Positions 18,251 through 26,824 of a DNA stretch of 64,000 nucleotides are shown piece by piece. A program made the translations under genes and the position numbers. Origin of the DNA: Neoroseomonas lacus (GTDB lineage Bacteria > Pseudomonadota > Alphaproteobacteria > Acetobacterales > Acetobacteraceae); contig NZ_BMKW01000005.1 in the NCBI RefSeq assembly GCF_014644535.1, forward strand, positions 248,001 through 312,000, given 5' to 3'. The notes under the pieces were generated by a model. The model ran no database searches. It saw nothing but the letters and a program-made list of their open reading frames with translations, and was not told the DNA's origin. Every line of letters begins with the position of its first letter. The first letter of the stretch is position 1.

Positions 18251-18310
18251 GGCATTTGGGGGGCGCCGGCCCATAGGCGCGGAAGATTTCGCGGTGAAGC
18301 GGCGGGAGCC

Positions 18311-18555
18311 GGAGAGGGCTTTGCCCCCTCTGGACCACCCCCACCAAAGGCCCGACGCCTTTGGAAACCGATACTTGGCGCTGGGCGGCGAGCAGAGCGC
18401 GCGCCGTGCCCGATACCCGGCGACCTGCCGGCCATTTTGCCCAAAGCGACTTCTTCGTGGTGGCAGGGCAACCGCGCCCGGCACCAATTCGAGGTGTCCA
18501 GAGGCCCTTAGGCCTTTGGCGGGGTGAGGTTCGGAGAGGGGCAGAGCCCCTCTCC
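18311..18555. mobile_element. Dispersed element with imperfect terminal inverted repeats, copy 1
   Basis: The left end (18311-18352) reads GGAGAGGGCTTTGCCCCCTC, then a GGACCACCC/CCACCAAAGGCC segment. The right end (18511-18555) is close to its reverse complement (GGCCTTTGGCGGGGT..., ending GGGGCAGAGCCCCTCTCC). About 160 bp without a coding frame lie between. A second copy is at 29345. The ends are themselves hairpins. It accounts for nearly all of the 320-bp gap between the deacetylase and TRAP genes. A MITE or REP-like nature is inferred. Confidence 0.65.
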
Positions 18556-18572
18556 GTCGCACCCTCGTAGCC

Positions 18573-19538
18573 TCAAGCCCCATACGCCGTCAGAATCGCG
18601 GCCCCCGCCTGGCCCGTCCGCCCGCTCCATTGCGTGATGGCCGTACCCGCAGCGCTTCGCAACGCCGCGCGCAGCGCCGCGTCCGGTTGATGGATGGCGA
18701 CCTGGTTCTCGCGCATCACCCGCTGGTTCGCCTCAAGCCGCCCGATGATGGCCTGCCACTGCCGCACCTCGGTCTCGGCGCCGGCCTTGGTCACCGCCTC
18801 CCGCTGCGCCGGCGTCAGCGCGGCGAGGCGCGCATTCGACGCGAAGGCGAGCGACAGCGGCCACGCATAGTTCAGCTCCGTGAAGTTCGGCAGCCAGCGC
18901 CACAGCTGCCGCCCCGCCCCGCCATCGCCCGAGGACAGCACCGCATCGAGCGTGCCGGCCTCGAGCCGCGCATTGACCTCGCCGAACGACAGCACCTCGG
19001 CCGTCGCCCCCGCGGCGCGCAGCACCTCGGTGCCGGTCGCGTCATAGGTGCGCACGCGCAGGCCGCGCAGGTCCTCGGGCGTCGTCACTTTCCGGTGCGT
19101 CCACAGGCCCGAGGGTGGCCAGGGCGTCGTCCACAGCAGCGTCGCGTCATGCTTGGCCAGGGCCGCGACGTAATGGGGCTTGGCCAGGTCGCGCAGCCGC
19201 GCCGCGTCGGCGTGGGAGGCGGTCAGGAAGGGCAGGGAGGAAAGCAGGAACAACGGGTCCACCGCGGCCAGCGCACCGGCGAAGGCGTCGACGGCAGCGA
19301 AGCGGCCCTCGGCAAGCGCAGTCAGCGCGGCGGCGGAGCGGTAGCCGCCCGGCCCGTCCGTCGCCGCCGTGACCGGCAGACCGTGCGCCGTGGCGGCGGT
19401 GGCGAAATGCGTCACCCCTTCGCCGGGGATCGAGGTGGCGGGGTATTCCGTCGCGACCGTCCATCCAACCGGCTGTGCCAGCGCTGAACCGAAGGCGAGC
19501 GCCGGGGCGGCGAGGATGAGGCGGCGCGAGACGATCAT
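18573..19538 (-). CDS. TRAP transporter substrate-binding protein (DctP-like), orphan
   Basis: A 321-residue periplasmic protein: a signal peptide (1-21, ending FGSALAQ), then the DctP fold with ALAEGRFAAVDAFAGAL, the PPSGLWTHRKVTTPEDLRG segment and the conserved RVRTYDATGTE / GEVNARLEAGTLDAV ligand-binding region containing the carboxylate-binding Arg. No small or large TRAP permease gene is nearby, so it must use a distant permease or act as a sensor. Its start overlaps the stop of the NeuD-like acetyltransferase gene by 4 bp. Confidence 0.85.
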   Translation of the reverse strand: MIVSRRLILAAPALAFGSALAQPVGWTVATEYPATSIPGEGVTHFATAATAHGLPVTAATDGPGGYRSAAALTALAEGRFAAVDAFAGALAAVDPLFLLSSLPFLTASHADAARLRDLAKPHYVAALAKHDATLLWTTPWPPSGLWTHRKVTTPEDLRGLRVRTYDATGTEVLRAAGATAEVLSFGEVNARLEAGTLDAVLSSGDGGAGRQLWRWLPNFTELNYAWPLSLAFASNARLAALTPAQREAVTKAGAETEVRQWQAIIGRLEANQRVMRENQVAIHQPDAALRAALRSAAGTAITQWSGRTGQAGAAILTAYGA

Positions 19539-20191
19539 GAGGCGTGCTCCTGATGCATGGGCCTGGCCGGGACGCCGGCAACGGTCGCCCCGGCGGGGAC
19601 ATCGGCGAGAACGGCGGCCCCCGCGCCAATGATGGCCCCCGTCCCGACCATGACGCCAGGGCGGATGACGGCGCCGGCGCCGACCATCGCGCCCGCGCCG
19701 ATGCGCACGCCACCGGTCAGGACGGCGCCGGGGGCGATGTGGGCGGCTTCCTCGATGACGCAGTCGTGCTCGACGATCGCCCCGGTATTCACCAGGGCGA
19801 GGCGGCCGATGTGGGCGTCGGGCCCGATCACGACGCGCGCCAGGATGGCCGCGCCATCGCCGATGGTCGCGCCATGGCCGATGGTCGCGGATGGGTGGAT
19901 CAGCGCCGGCAGCGCGAAGCCGGCCGCCGCCAGCCGCCCCGCCGCGGCGACACGCTGCGCGTTGTTGCCGACCGCCGGGTGGGCATGGCCGATGCCCGAC
20001 CGCGCCAGTTCCGCCAGCAGCGATTCATCACCGAGCACCGGCACGCCGAGCAGCGTCGCGACCTTCGGCGCCGCGTCCACCACGCCCGCGGCGCGCCAGC
20101 CGGCATGCGCCAGCACCAAGTCGAGCATCGCCTTGCCGTGCCCGCCCGCACCCAGAAACAGGATCGCCGGCTTCCCATCACCCATCGCCAC
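19535..20191 (-). CDS. NeuD/PglD-type sugar O/N-acetyltransferase
   Basis: A 218-residue protein. An N-terminal Rossmann-like domain (FLGAGGHGKAMLDLVLAH) is followed, from about residue 95, by a left-handed beta-helix built of hexapeptide repeats (HPSATIGHGATIGDGAAI, then IGAGAMVGAGAVIRPG). The His in VEHDCVIEE is the likely catalytic base. Members acetylate UDP-amino sugars or sialic acid in surface glycan pathways using acetyl-CoA. It is translationally coupled to the TRAP binding-protein gene, an unusual partner, and diverges from the duplicated-domain periplasmic protein. Confidence 0.88.
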   Translation of the reverse strand: MAMGDGKPAILFLGAGGHGKAMLDLVLAHAGWRAAGVVDAAPKVATLLGVPVLGDESLLAELARSGIGHAHPAVGNNAQRVAAAGRLAAAGFALPALIHPSATIGHGATIGDGAAILARVVIGPDAHIGRLALVNTGAIVEHDCVIEEAAHIAPGAVLTGGVRIGAGAMVGAGAVIRPGVMVGTGAIIGAGAAVLADVPAGATVAGVPARPMHQEHAS

Positions 20192-20276
20192 ACCCTACAC
20201 CGGAAGCTGCGCGTGCCATCACCCTGCCGCGCAAAGGCCGCTACAGTGTCGTCCCATGCCTGACCGGAGGAGATGG

Positions 20277-20900
20277 ATGCGTATCCTGGCTGTCCTTGCC
20301 GCCCTGGTCGGCCTGCTGGCCGGCGCCTCGCCCGCCGTGGCGCAAAACCGCTTCTGGTTGCAGAACAACACGGAGCAGACGATCGTCGCGGCCAATGTCT
20401 CGCCCTCCCGCGTCGAGGATTGGGGGCCGAACATCCTGACTCAGGGGCCGGTGCGGCCGGGGATGCAGGTTTGGGTGCAGCCGACCTTTCCCGATTGCTA
20501 CCTCGATATCCGGGTCCGCTTCGCCGACGGGACGGAGGATGGGCATCTCGGCGTGCATGCCTGCACCCTGTCGCGCATCGCCTTCGGCCGGGACGTGCCA
20601 CTGGCGGCGACCCCGCCGCCGCCCGAACCGGAACGGGTTCTCGCCAACCCGTCCTTCACCTTCGTCAATCGAACCGGGGAGGCGATCCGCGAGATCTATG
20701 TCTCGCTGACCAGCAACCGGAATTGGGGAAATGACCGGCTGGGGCCACGGCAGATCCTTCCACCGGGCGGTTCCATGCCGATCAGCCTGCCGCGCGGGTC
20801 GGTCTGCACGGCGGATATGCGCATCGTCTTCATGGATGGGCGCATCATGGAACAGCGCAATGTCGAGACGTGTAGCATCCGGGAATTCGTCTGGCGCTGA
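20277..20900 (+). CDS. Periplasmic protein with a tandemly duplicated domain, unknown function
   Basis: A 207-residue protein with a clear signal peptide (1-23, ending ASPAVAQ). The mature part is two copies of one roughly 80-residue beta-rich domain, about 25-105 and 125-207. Each starts with a Phe-Leu/Phe-Asn pattern (FWLQNNTEQTI and FTFVNRTGEAI), continues through a WG-N-x-L motif and ends with a Cys pair (DCYLDIRVRF...HACTL and VCTADMRIVF...ETCSI), probably one disulfide per domain. The ATG at 20277 sits just after GGAGGAG. No known function; homologous domains seem confined to related bacteria. Confidence 0.75.
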   Translation: MRILAVLAALVGLLAGASPAVAQNRFWLQNNTEQTIVAANVSPSRVEDWGPNILTQGPVRPGMQVWVQPTFPDCYLDIRVRFADGTEDGHLGVHACTLSRIAFGRDVPLAATPPPPEPERVLANPSFTFVNRTGEAIREIYVSLTSNRNWGNDRLGPRQILPPGGSMPISLPRGSVCTADMRIVFMDGRIMEQRNVETCSIREFVWR

Positions 20901-20901
20901 A

Positions 20902-20939
20902 CGGGACGATCAGGGGCACCTGCCCGCCTGACCGTCCCG
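20902..20939. terminator. Bidirectional hairpin terminator
   Basis: A 13-bp stem CGGGACGATCAGG (20902-20914) / CCTGACCGTCCCG (20927-20939) with one A/C mismatch and a 12-nt loop, between the convergent periplasmic-protein and GST genes. No long U-tract is visible. Confidence 0.65.
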
Positions 20940-20949
20940 CCAAACGCGT

Positions 20950-21558
20950 TCAGCCTTCGCGCAGCTTGCGCGCCCGCAGCGCCGCCGGGCGCGTCAGGCA
21001 GGTGTCGAGCCAGGCCTTCACCTTGGGGAAGGGGGCAAGGTCGTAGCCGTTGAGCCAGGGGCCATAGAGCACGCAGGCCAAGTTCAGGTCGGCCACGGTG
21101 AAGCCGTTGCCCACCAGATAGGGTCGCTGCGCCAATTCACGTTCCAGGACGGCCAGGCGCAGGTCGAGCGCTTCCTTGCCGGCCGCCGCTTCCGAGGCGA
21201 TGCGCTCAGCTTCCGGCTTGATGTAGGCGTTGTATCCCCAGCGCATCACATGCGCCTCGACCTCGGTGCCGGTCCACAGCGTCCACTGCATGACGCGGGA
21301 GGCGTCGTCGCCCGTGGGCATCAGCGGCGCGCCGGCCTTGGCGGCGATGTGCAGGTTGATCGCCAGGCTCTCGAACAGCACGAGGTCGCCGTCTTCCAGC
21401 GCCGGGATCTTGTTGTTCGGGTTGATCGCGAGCGGGCGTTCCAGCTTGAAGCCGGGCGCGAAGCCGAGCGGGACGACCTCGTAGGGCAGGCCGGCTTCTT
21501 CCGCCGCCCAGATGCAGCGGAAGGCGCGTGAGCGGGCAATGCCGTGGATCTTCAGCAT
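20950..21558 (-). CDS. Glutathione S-transferase family protein
   Basis: A 202-residue GST. The N-terminal thioredoxin-like domain contains GIARSRAFRCIW, NPNNKIPALEDGDLVLFESLAI (the cis-Pro plus ES glutathione-binding motif, about 48-68). The all-alpha domain follows with the GNGFTVADLNLACVL N-capping motif. The catalytic residue in this class is probably Ser or Arg near residue 9. It conjugates glutathione to electrophiles; substrate unknown. Its start overlaps the 3' end of the small membrane-protein gene by 7 bp. Confidence 0.9.
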   Translation of the reverse strand: MLKIHGIARSRAFRCIWAAEEAGLPYEVVPLGFAPGFKLERPLAINPNNKIPALEDGDLVLFESLAINLHIAAKAGAPLMPTGDDASRVMQWTLWTGTEVEAHVMRWGYNAYIKPEAERIASEAAAGKEALDLRLAVLERELAQRPYLVGNGFTVADLNLACVLYGPWLNGYDLAPFPKVKAWLDTCLTRPAALRARKLREG

Positions 21559-21797
21559 GGTGTTTCCTCGTCAGGCGCGCGGGGTGCGTCCCGGCGCGCG
21601 GTTTCGGTCGTGATGGCTTCGCCCAGGCGCTGTACCGCGCCGTGGAAGAAGCGTTGCAGCAACAGCCAGGCGAACAGCAGCAGTAGCGCCCAGGGCAGGC
21701 CGAAGCTCGCCCAGGCGAGCTCCGCAGCGACCACCCAGCCGAGGCCGAGCAGCATGCCCGCCCGCAGCACGCCAATGACGGGATGCGGTGTGGTCAT
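21552..21797 (-). CDS. Small membrane protein, unknown function
   Basis: An 81-residue protein with two hydrophobic segments (about 12-32 and 33-50) and a charged C-terminal tail (GEAITTETARRDAPRAPDEETPC). The ATG at 21797 is preferred; the frame runs further upstream but into the hairpin repeat at 21827. No family is recognised. Its last codons overlap the GST start (ATGCTGA), indicating translational coupling. Confidence 0.6.
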   Translation of the reverse strand: MTTPHPVIGVLRAGMLLGLGWVVAAELAWASFGLPWALLLLFAWLLLQRFFHGAVQRLGEAITTETARRDAPRAPDEETPC

Positions 21798-21826
21798 GCG
21801 GACAGACACGTCCACCTGAATCTTCG

Positions 21827-21940
21827 GATCGCGGCCGTGCCGCGATCCGGGAGCGCACGGCGCGACCGCGCCGAGGCCGCCAGCCTCCGCCCGCGTGACA
21901 GTGCGTGGCGCGCAAGCCAAGCGCCCGGGCGGGCGCGCCG
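21827..21940 (+). repeat. Covarying-hairpin repeat, copy A
   Basis: Perfect 9-bp stem GATCGCGGC / GCCGCGATC (21827-21835, 21839-21847) with a CGT loop, followed by CGGGAGCGCACGGCG and about 85 GC-rich bp. The same hairpin-plus-CGGGAGCGC arrangement occurs at 36796, 36928 and (reversed) 62470, with different but still paired stem bases. It fills the gap between the small membrane-protein and ETF-QO genes. Confidence 0.6.
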
Positions 21941-21966
21941 GCGCCTGAGGCCCACGCAGAATCTTC

Positions 21967-23595
21967 TCACATCCCGCCGATGTAGTTCGGCCCGCCGGCA
22001 CCTTCGGGCGTGCACCAGTCGATGTTCTGCGTCGGGTCCTTGATGTCGCAGGTCTTGCAGTGGACGCAGTTCTGCGCGTTGATCTGCAGCCGCGGCTGGC
22101 CTTCCTCGACGCCCACGGCCTCATAGACGCCGGCCGGGCAATAGCGGCTTTCCGGGCTGCCGAAGGTGTCGAAGTTCACCGCCTTCCAACGCGACGGGTC
22201 CTTCAGCTTCAGATGCGCCGGCTGGTCTTCCTCGTGGTTGGTATTCGACAGGAACACCGAGGAGAGACGGTCGAAGGACAGCACGCCATCGGGCTTCGGA
22301 TAGGCGATCTTCGGTGCGTCGGCGGCCTTCTTCAGCTGCGCATGGTCGTCATGATGCGCGAGCGTCCAGGGTGACTTGCCGCGCGTGATGTAGGTCTCCA
22401 GCGCGGCGTTGATCATGCCGCCCCACAGCCCGAACTTGGCGAAGCCGGGACGGATGTTGCGCACGCCTTCGAGTTCGCTCCACACCCAGGATGCCTTGAG
22501 GCTTGTGGGGTAGGCCTCGAGCACCGGCGCGCGTTCCTCGGCCGTCAGCGCGGCCGCGATCGCCTCGGCGGCGAGCATGCCGGACTTCATCGCGGTATGC
22601 GTGCCCTTGATCTTCGGCACGTTCAGGAAGCCGGCGGAATCGCCGATGATCGCGCCGCCGGGGAAGACCAGCTTCGGGATGGACTGGAAGCCACCCTCGT
22701 TCAGCGCGCGCGCGCCATAGGCGATACGCTTGCCGCCTTCGAGCATCGCGGCGACCGCCGGGTGGTGCTTGAAGCGCTGGAATTCATCGAAGGGGGAGAG
22801 CCAGGGGTTGCCGTAGTCCAGCCCGACGACGAAGCCGATGGAGACCAGGTTGTCGCCCAGCATGTAGAGCCAGGACCCGCCATAGGTGTCCGACTTTACC
22901 GGCCAGCCGACGGAATGCCAGATCAGCCCAGGCGTGTGCTTCTCCTTCGGGATCTCCCACAATTCCTTCATGCCGAGGCCGAAGGTCTGCGGCTGCACGC
23001 CCTCGCGCAGGCTGTAGGTCTCGAAGAGCTTCTTGGTGAGCGAACCGCGGCAGCCCTCGCCGAACAGCGTGTAGGAGGCGCGCAACTCCATGCCGGGCTG
23101 GTAGTTAGGGCCTTCCTCGCCGTCCTTGCCGATGCCCATGACGCCGGCGACGACGCCGCGCACCTGGCCGTCCTCGATGATCGTCTCGGAGGCGGCGAAG
23201 CCCGGGTAGATCTCGACGCCGAGCGCCTCGGCCTTGGCGCCCAACCAGCGGCAGACATTGCCCAGGCTGACGATGTAGTTGCCGTGGTTGTTCATCTGCG
23301 GCGGCGTCGGCAGCTTGTAGGCCTTCGTCTCCGTCAGGAACATGAAGCGGTCGTCGCGGGCGGGTGTCGCCAGGGCCGGCGGGTCGTCGCGCCAATCGGG
23401 GATCAGCTCATCGAGCGCGCGGGGTTCGAGTACCGCGCCCGACAGGATATGGGCTCCGATCTCGCTGCCCTTCTCGACCAGACAGACCGAGGCATCCGGC
23501 GCAAGCTGCTTGAGGCGGATCGCGGCGGCGAGGCCGGCCGGGCCGCCCCCCACGATCAGCACGTCGAATTCCATGGCCTCGCGCTCTACGGACAT
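21967..23595 (-). CDS. Electron transfer flavoprotein-ubiquinone oxidoreductase
   Basis: A 542-residue ETF-QO. It passes electrons from ETF to ubiquinone at the inner membrane. FAD binding is shown by DVLIVGGGPAGLAAAIRL (10-27) and a C-terminal GDSAGFLNVPKIKGTHTAMKSG (split by the usual GD motif). The [4Fe-4S] ligands are in NCVHCKTCDIKDPTQNIDW near the C-terminus, plus a Cys in the SRYCPAGVYE segment. The ATG at 23595 is used; the longer frame upstream runs antisense to the glycosylase gene. It diverges from the UDG gene with 84 bp between. Confidence 0.95.
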   Translation of the reverse strand: MSVEREAMEFDVLIVGGGPAGLAAAIRLKQLAPDASVCLVEKGSEIGAHILSGAVLEPRALDELIPDWRDDPPALATPARDDRFMFLTETKAYKLPTPPQMNNHGNYIVSLGNVCRWLGAKAEALGVEIYPGFAASETIIEDGQVRGVVAGVMGIGKDGEEGPNYQPGMELRASYTLFGEGCRGSLTKKLFETYSLREGVQPQTFGLGMKELWEIPKEKHTPGLIWHSVGWPVKSDTYGGSWLYMLGDNLVSIGFVVGLDYGNPWLSPFDEFQRFKHHPAVAAMLEGGKRIAYGARALNEGGFQSIPKLVFPGGAIIGDSAGFLNVPKIKGTHTAMKSGMLAAEAIAAALTAEERAPVLEAYPTSLKASWVWSELEGVRNIRPGFAKFGLWGGMINAALETYITRGKSPWTLAHHDDHAQLKKAADAPKIAYPKPDGVLSFDRLSSVFLSNTNHEEDQPAHLKLKDPSRWKAVNFDTFGSPESRYCPAGVYEAVGVEEGQPRLQINAQNCVHCKTCDIKDPTQNIDWCTPEGAGGPNYIGGM

Positions 23596-23679
23596 GTCCC
23601 CGCTTTCTCCTGACTTGTCGCGTTCATGTAGCCGCAGCCCGGGTTGCACGAAACCCCGCCGCGGGCCGATATCACCACC

Positions 23680-24477
23680 ATGGAGCATGATCGGGCGCAG
23701 CTTCTGGCGGCGCTGGCGTTGCAGCTGGACTGGGGGGCGGAGGAGGCGCTGGCCGAAGCGCCGCCGGACCGCAGCGCCCCCGCGCGCCCGGCCCCGGTCC
23801 CGGCCTCCGCCCCGGAACGCCCCGCCAACGGCCCGCGCGTAGTCGCCACGCTGCCGCCGCTCACCGCCCCACCCGCCGCCAGCCGCGCCGCGGAGGCCGC
23901 CGCCGCGGCAACCAGCCTCGACGAATTGCGCGAGGCAATCCGTGCCTTCGACGGCTCCCCCCTGCGCGATACCGCGACCAACCTGGTCTTCGCCGATGGC
24001 GCGCCCGACAGCGGCCTGATGCTGATCGGCGAGGCGCCGGGGGCGGAGGAGGATCGGATGGGCAAGCCCTTCGTTGGCCAATCCGGGCAGTTGCTCGACC
24101 GCATGTTCGCCTCGATCGGGCTGAGCCGGGGGGCGGGTGGCTTCTACATCACCAACATCCTGCCCTGGCGGCCGCCCGGCAACCGCACGCCGACCGATGC
24201 CGAGATCGCGCTGTTCATCCCTTTCGTGATGCGCCACATCGCCCTGGTGCGGCCGCGGCACCTGGTGCTGCTTGGCGGCACCTCGGCCAAGGCCCTGCTG
24301 CGGAGCAAGGAGGGCATCACCCGGCTGCGCGGCAAATGGCAGCAGGTGGTAGTGGAGGGCCTGGGCGAGGTGCCTACCCTGGCGACCCTGCACCCGGCCT
24401 ATCTGCTGCGGACCCCTGCGGCCAAGCGCGATGCCTGGGCCGATTTGCTGATGCTGCGACGCGGCATCACGATGTGA
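23680..24477 (+). CDS. Family 4-like uracil-DNA glycosylase without Fe-S cysteines
   Basis: A 265-residue uracil-DNA glycosylase of the family 4/5 type. Motif A is [20 protein letters not shown] (about 121-140), then [14 protein letters not shown], and motif B HPAYLLR near the C-terminus. The N-terminal 85 residues are Pro/Ala-rich and probably flexible. The whole protein has no cysteine: positions that usually hold cluster ligands (in the ALC-APxDR, DGCPL and AICxPF segments) read [14 protein letters not shown] and ALFIPF. It therefore lacks the [4Fe-4S] cluster. The ATG at 23680 is chosen over the earlier start at 23644. Confidence 0.85.
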   Translation: MEHDRAQLLAALALQLDWGAEEALAEAPPDRSAPARPAPVPASAPERPANGPRVVATLPPLTAPPAASRAAEAAAAATSLDELREAIRAFDGSPLRDTATNLVFADGAPDSGLMLIGEAPGAEEDRMGKPFVGQSGQLLDRMFASIGLSRGAGGFYITNILPWRPPGNRTPTDAEIALFIPFVMRHIALVRPRHLVLLGGTSAKALLRSKEGITRLRGKWQQVVVEGLGEVPTLATLHPAYLLRTPAAKRDAWADLLMLRRGITM

Positions 24478-24605
24478 TCACGAGACTACGAATGCAGAAC
24501 GCCGGCCAAGCCACTGGCGCGGTTCAAGGCGGTCTTGAAAGACGGGATTCGTCCCGATCTTCAATGTTGCGCCGCTCGCGTAACGCTCGTTAGTCGCGAG
24601 TCGCC

Positions 24606-26429
24606 ATGCGCGCGATCTGCCCCATGGCCCGCAGGACGCCGGCAGCCTTCATGGCTGTTTTCGGCGTCCCGCTCTGGCTCGGAACCCCCCTTCCGGCCTC
24701 AGCGCAACGGGCCCCCCAGACCGCCTCGGCCGCTCCCGCCACGGCTGCGCCGGCTGGCGGGGCGGCAGGGCTGCCGCGGCCACTCGCGCCCGCGGACGCG
24801 ACGCGCATCGCGCAGATCTTCCAACTTCAGGCGCATGGCCAGCAGGATGCGGCCCTGCGCGAGCATGCGGCGCTGCGCGATCGTCGCCTCGACGGCCCAA
24901 TCCTGGCCGACCGCTGGCTGGGCTTCCAGGCGGTCACGCCGCGCGCCGAGGCATTGCGCGACTGGCTCGCCCGCCATGCCGATGAACCGGACGCGCCGGC
25001 CATCCACGCCCTGCTGGTGCGCGCCTCGCCACACGGTGTCGCACTGCCGCCCGCCCCGGAGGAGGCCGCGCTTCCCGAAGACGGCGAGGCGGTGCCGGAG
25101 GAACGCGAGCCGCCCGCTCGTGGCTTCGTCCGCAACCCCGCTCTCGACCGCGATGTGCGGGCGCGCGCCTTCAGCGGGGACACGCGCGGCGCATTGCAGC
25201 AGATCCAGCGGACCCGCGGCATGACCGCGGCCTATGCCGCCGCGCTGCGGGCCGATGTCGCCCTCGCCCTGTTCCGCCGCGGGGAGGACACCGAGGCGTT
25301 CCGCATGGCGAGCGAGGTCGCGCGAGGCGGACGGGAGAAGACTGGCCGCGCCGCCTTCGCCGCCGGCCTCGCCGCCTGGGGGCTTGGCCGCTACGAGGTG
25401 GCGCTGCCCTATTTCGAGACGGCGGCGCGGGCCGAGGGCGGTTCGGCCGCCGCGCGGGCCTCGGCCGCCTTCTGGACGGCGCGGGCAGCGGTGCGCGCCA
25501 GGCGGCCACGACAATACGTGCCCTGGATGTTGCAGGCGGCGCAGGAGCCGCGCACCTTCCACGGGCTGCTGGCGCGGCGCGCGCTTGGCCTCACGCCCGG
25601 CTTCGCCTGGCACGGCACGGCGAGCGAGGCGGGCGGCGCGGCGCTAGTGGAATCGGCCGGGGGATGGCGCGCGCTGGCGCTGCTGCAGGTTGGCCAGACC
25701 GTCCGGGCCGAGGCCGAATTGCGCGCCCTGTGGCCGGCGGCGCGGGGCAATGCGGCGCTGGCCGGGGCGATGCTCGCCGTCGCTTCGCGTGCGGGGATGA
25801 CCAATCTCGGGGCGCAACTGGCGGGGCTGGCGCAGGGGGCGGATGGGCGGCCGCGCGACCTGCAGCGCTTCCCGCTGCCGCGGCTGGAGCCGGCGCAGGG
25901 GTTCCGGGTCGATCCGGCGCTGCTGTACGCGCTGGCGCGGCAGGAATCGAATTTCGACCCGGCGGCGGTCTCCCGCGCCGGCGCGCGCGGGTTGCTGCAG
26001 GTGATGCCGGCGACCGCCGCCTATGTCACCAATGACCCGAGCCTCGGGGCCGAGGGCGCGGGGCGGCTGCATGATCCGGGCCTGTCGCTGGAGATCGGGC
26101 AACGCTACCTGCTGCAACTCTCGCGGCAGGAATCGGTGGGGGGCGACCTGATCCGGCTGCTCGCCGCCTATAATGCCGGGCCGGGGAACCTCGCGCGCTG
26201 GCTGCCGGTGGCGCAGCATCGCGACGACCCCTTCCTGTTCATCGAGGCGATCCCGATCGAGGAGACGCGCGGGCATGTGCAGCGGGTGCTTGCCTATTCG
26301 TGGATCTATGCCTCGCGGCTCGGGCTGCCGGCACCGAGCCTCGATGCGTTGGTGCGTGGCGCCTTCCCGACATTTGGCGCCACCGAGGGCGGTGCGGCGG
26401 GCGGCAGGCGGCATGCGGCGTTGAATTGA
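24606..26429 (+). CDS. Soluble lytic murein transglycosylase (SLT family)
   Basis: A 607-residue periplasmic enzyme that cleaves peptidoglycan glycan strands. The signal peptide covers about 1-34 (start at 24606 or 24624). Residues 60-420 are alpha-helical TPR-like superhelix repeats as in Slt70. The C-terminal catalytic domain has the SLT motif LARQESNFDPAAVSRAGARG with the catalytic Glu (about 443), LQVMPATA, and LLAAYNAGPGN. Length is typical for the family. Two short AT-poor hairpin repeats follow in the next 390 bp. Confidence 0.92.
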   Translation: MRAICPMARRTPAAFMAVFGVPLWLGTPLPASAQRAPQTASAAPATAAPAGGAAGLPRPLAPADATRIAQIFQLQAHGQQDAALREHAALRDRRLDGPILADRWLGFQAVTPRAEALRDWLARHADEPDAPAIHALLVRASPHGVALPPAPEEAALPEDGEAVPEEREPPARGFVRNPALDRDVRARAFSGDTRGALQQIQRTRGMTAAYAAALRADVALALFRRGEDTEAFRMASEVARGGREKTGRAAFAAGLAAWGLGRYEVALPYFETAARAEGGSAAARASAAFWTARAAVRARRPRQYVPWMLQAAQEPRTFHGLLARRALGLTPGFAWHGTASEAGGAALVESAGGWRALALLQVGQTVRAEAELRALWPAARGNAALAGAMLAVASRAGMTNLGAQLAGLAQGADGRPRDLQRFPLPRLEPAQGFRVDPALLYALARQESNFDPAAVSRAGARGLLQVMPATAAYVTNDPSLGAEGAGRLHDPGLSLEIGQRYLLQLSRQESVGGDLIRLLAAYNAGPGNLARWLPVAQHRDDPFLFIEAIPIEETRGHVQRVLAYSWIYASRLGLPAPSLDALVRGAFPTFGATEGGAAGGRRHAALN

Positions 26430-26539
26430 GCGTCTGCGTGCCCGTCGATCGGCGGGCGGCGGCATCCTGGTGCCTGTCGCGCCCAGAGCGGGTCTGTTCG
26501 CCTAGGCTCACGCCATGCGATCCAGGTTATCGCTTTCAC

Positions 26540-26580
26540 GAACATCTTCGCCCGAGCAGGTGATCCCACCTGATCGGGAT
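26540..26580 (+). repeat. 41-bp direct repeat, copy 1, with palindromic core
   Basis: Matches 26779-26819 at 36 of 41 positions. The core holds CAGGTG-ATCC-CACCTG (26557-26572), a perfect 6-bp hairpin, followed by ATCGGGAT. The element sits in the 395-bp gap between the transglycosylase and the convergent sterol-desaturase gene. The 200 bp between the copies carry only weak frames; I see no gene there. Confidence 0.7.
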
Positions 26581-26778
26581 CTGCTCTGGTGCTCGCGGCA
26601 CTGACGGGCGGGCATTCCGATCTGTCGGATGCGGCACGCATCCCGCCCGTCCACGCATGCTGGTTGCTGTCGTCGGGTGAGCGGGTCGGGGTCCAGGCCG
26701 GTTCGGTCTGGTCGGACAACGCCCGGAGCAGCTTCCCGTCGCTCCGCGGTCCGGAAGCCTCCCCAGCTATTGTCCTGC

Positions 26779-26819
26779 GAACATCGTCGACCGATCACGT
26801 GATTCCACCTGATCGGGAT
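26779..26819 (+). repeat. 41-bp direct repeat, copy 2
   Basis: Differs from copy 1 at five positions. Here the arms are GATCACGTG and CACCTGATC around ATTC, so the hairpin is partly broken. It ends 5 bp before the stop codon of the minus-strand hydroxylase gene. Confidence 0.7.
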
Positions 26820-26824
26820 TGTCC

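Noticed and set aside
26508..26798. 96-codon minus-strand frame in the gap before the hydroxylase gene
   Set aside because: It spans one whole repeat copy and part of the other and has no recognisable domain or good start; more likely repeat DNA than a gene.
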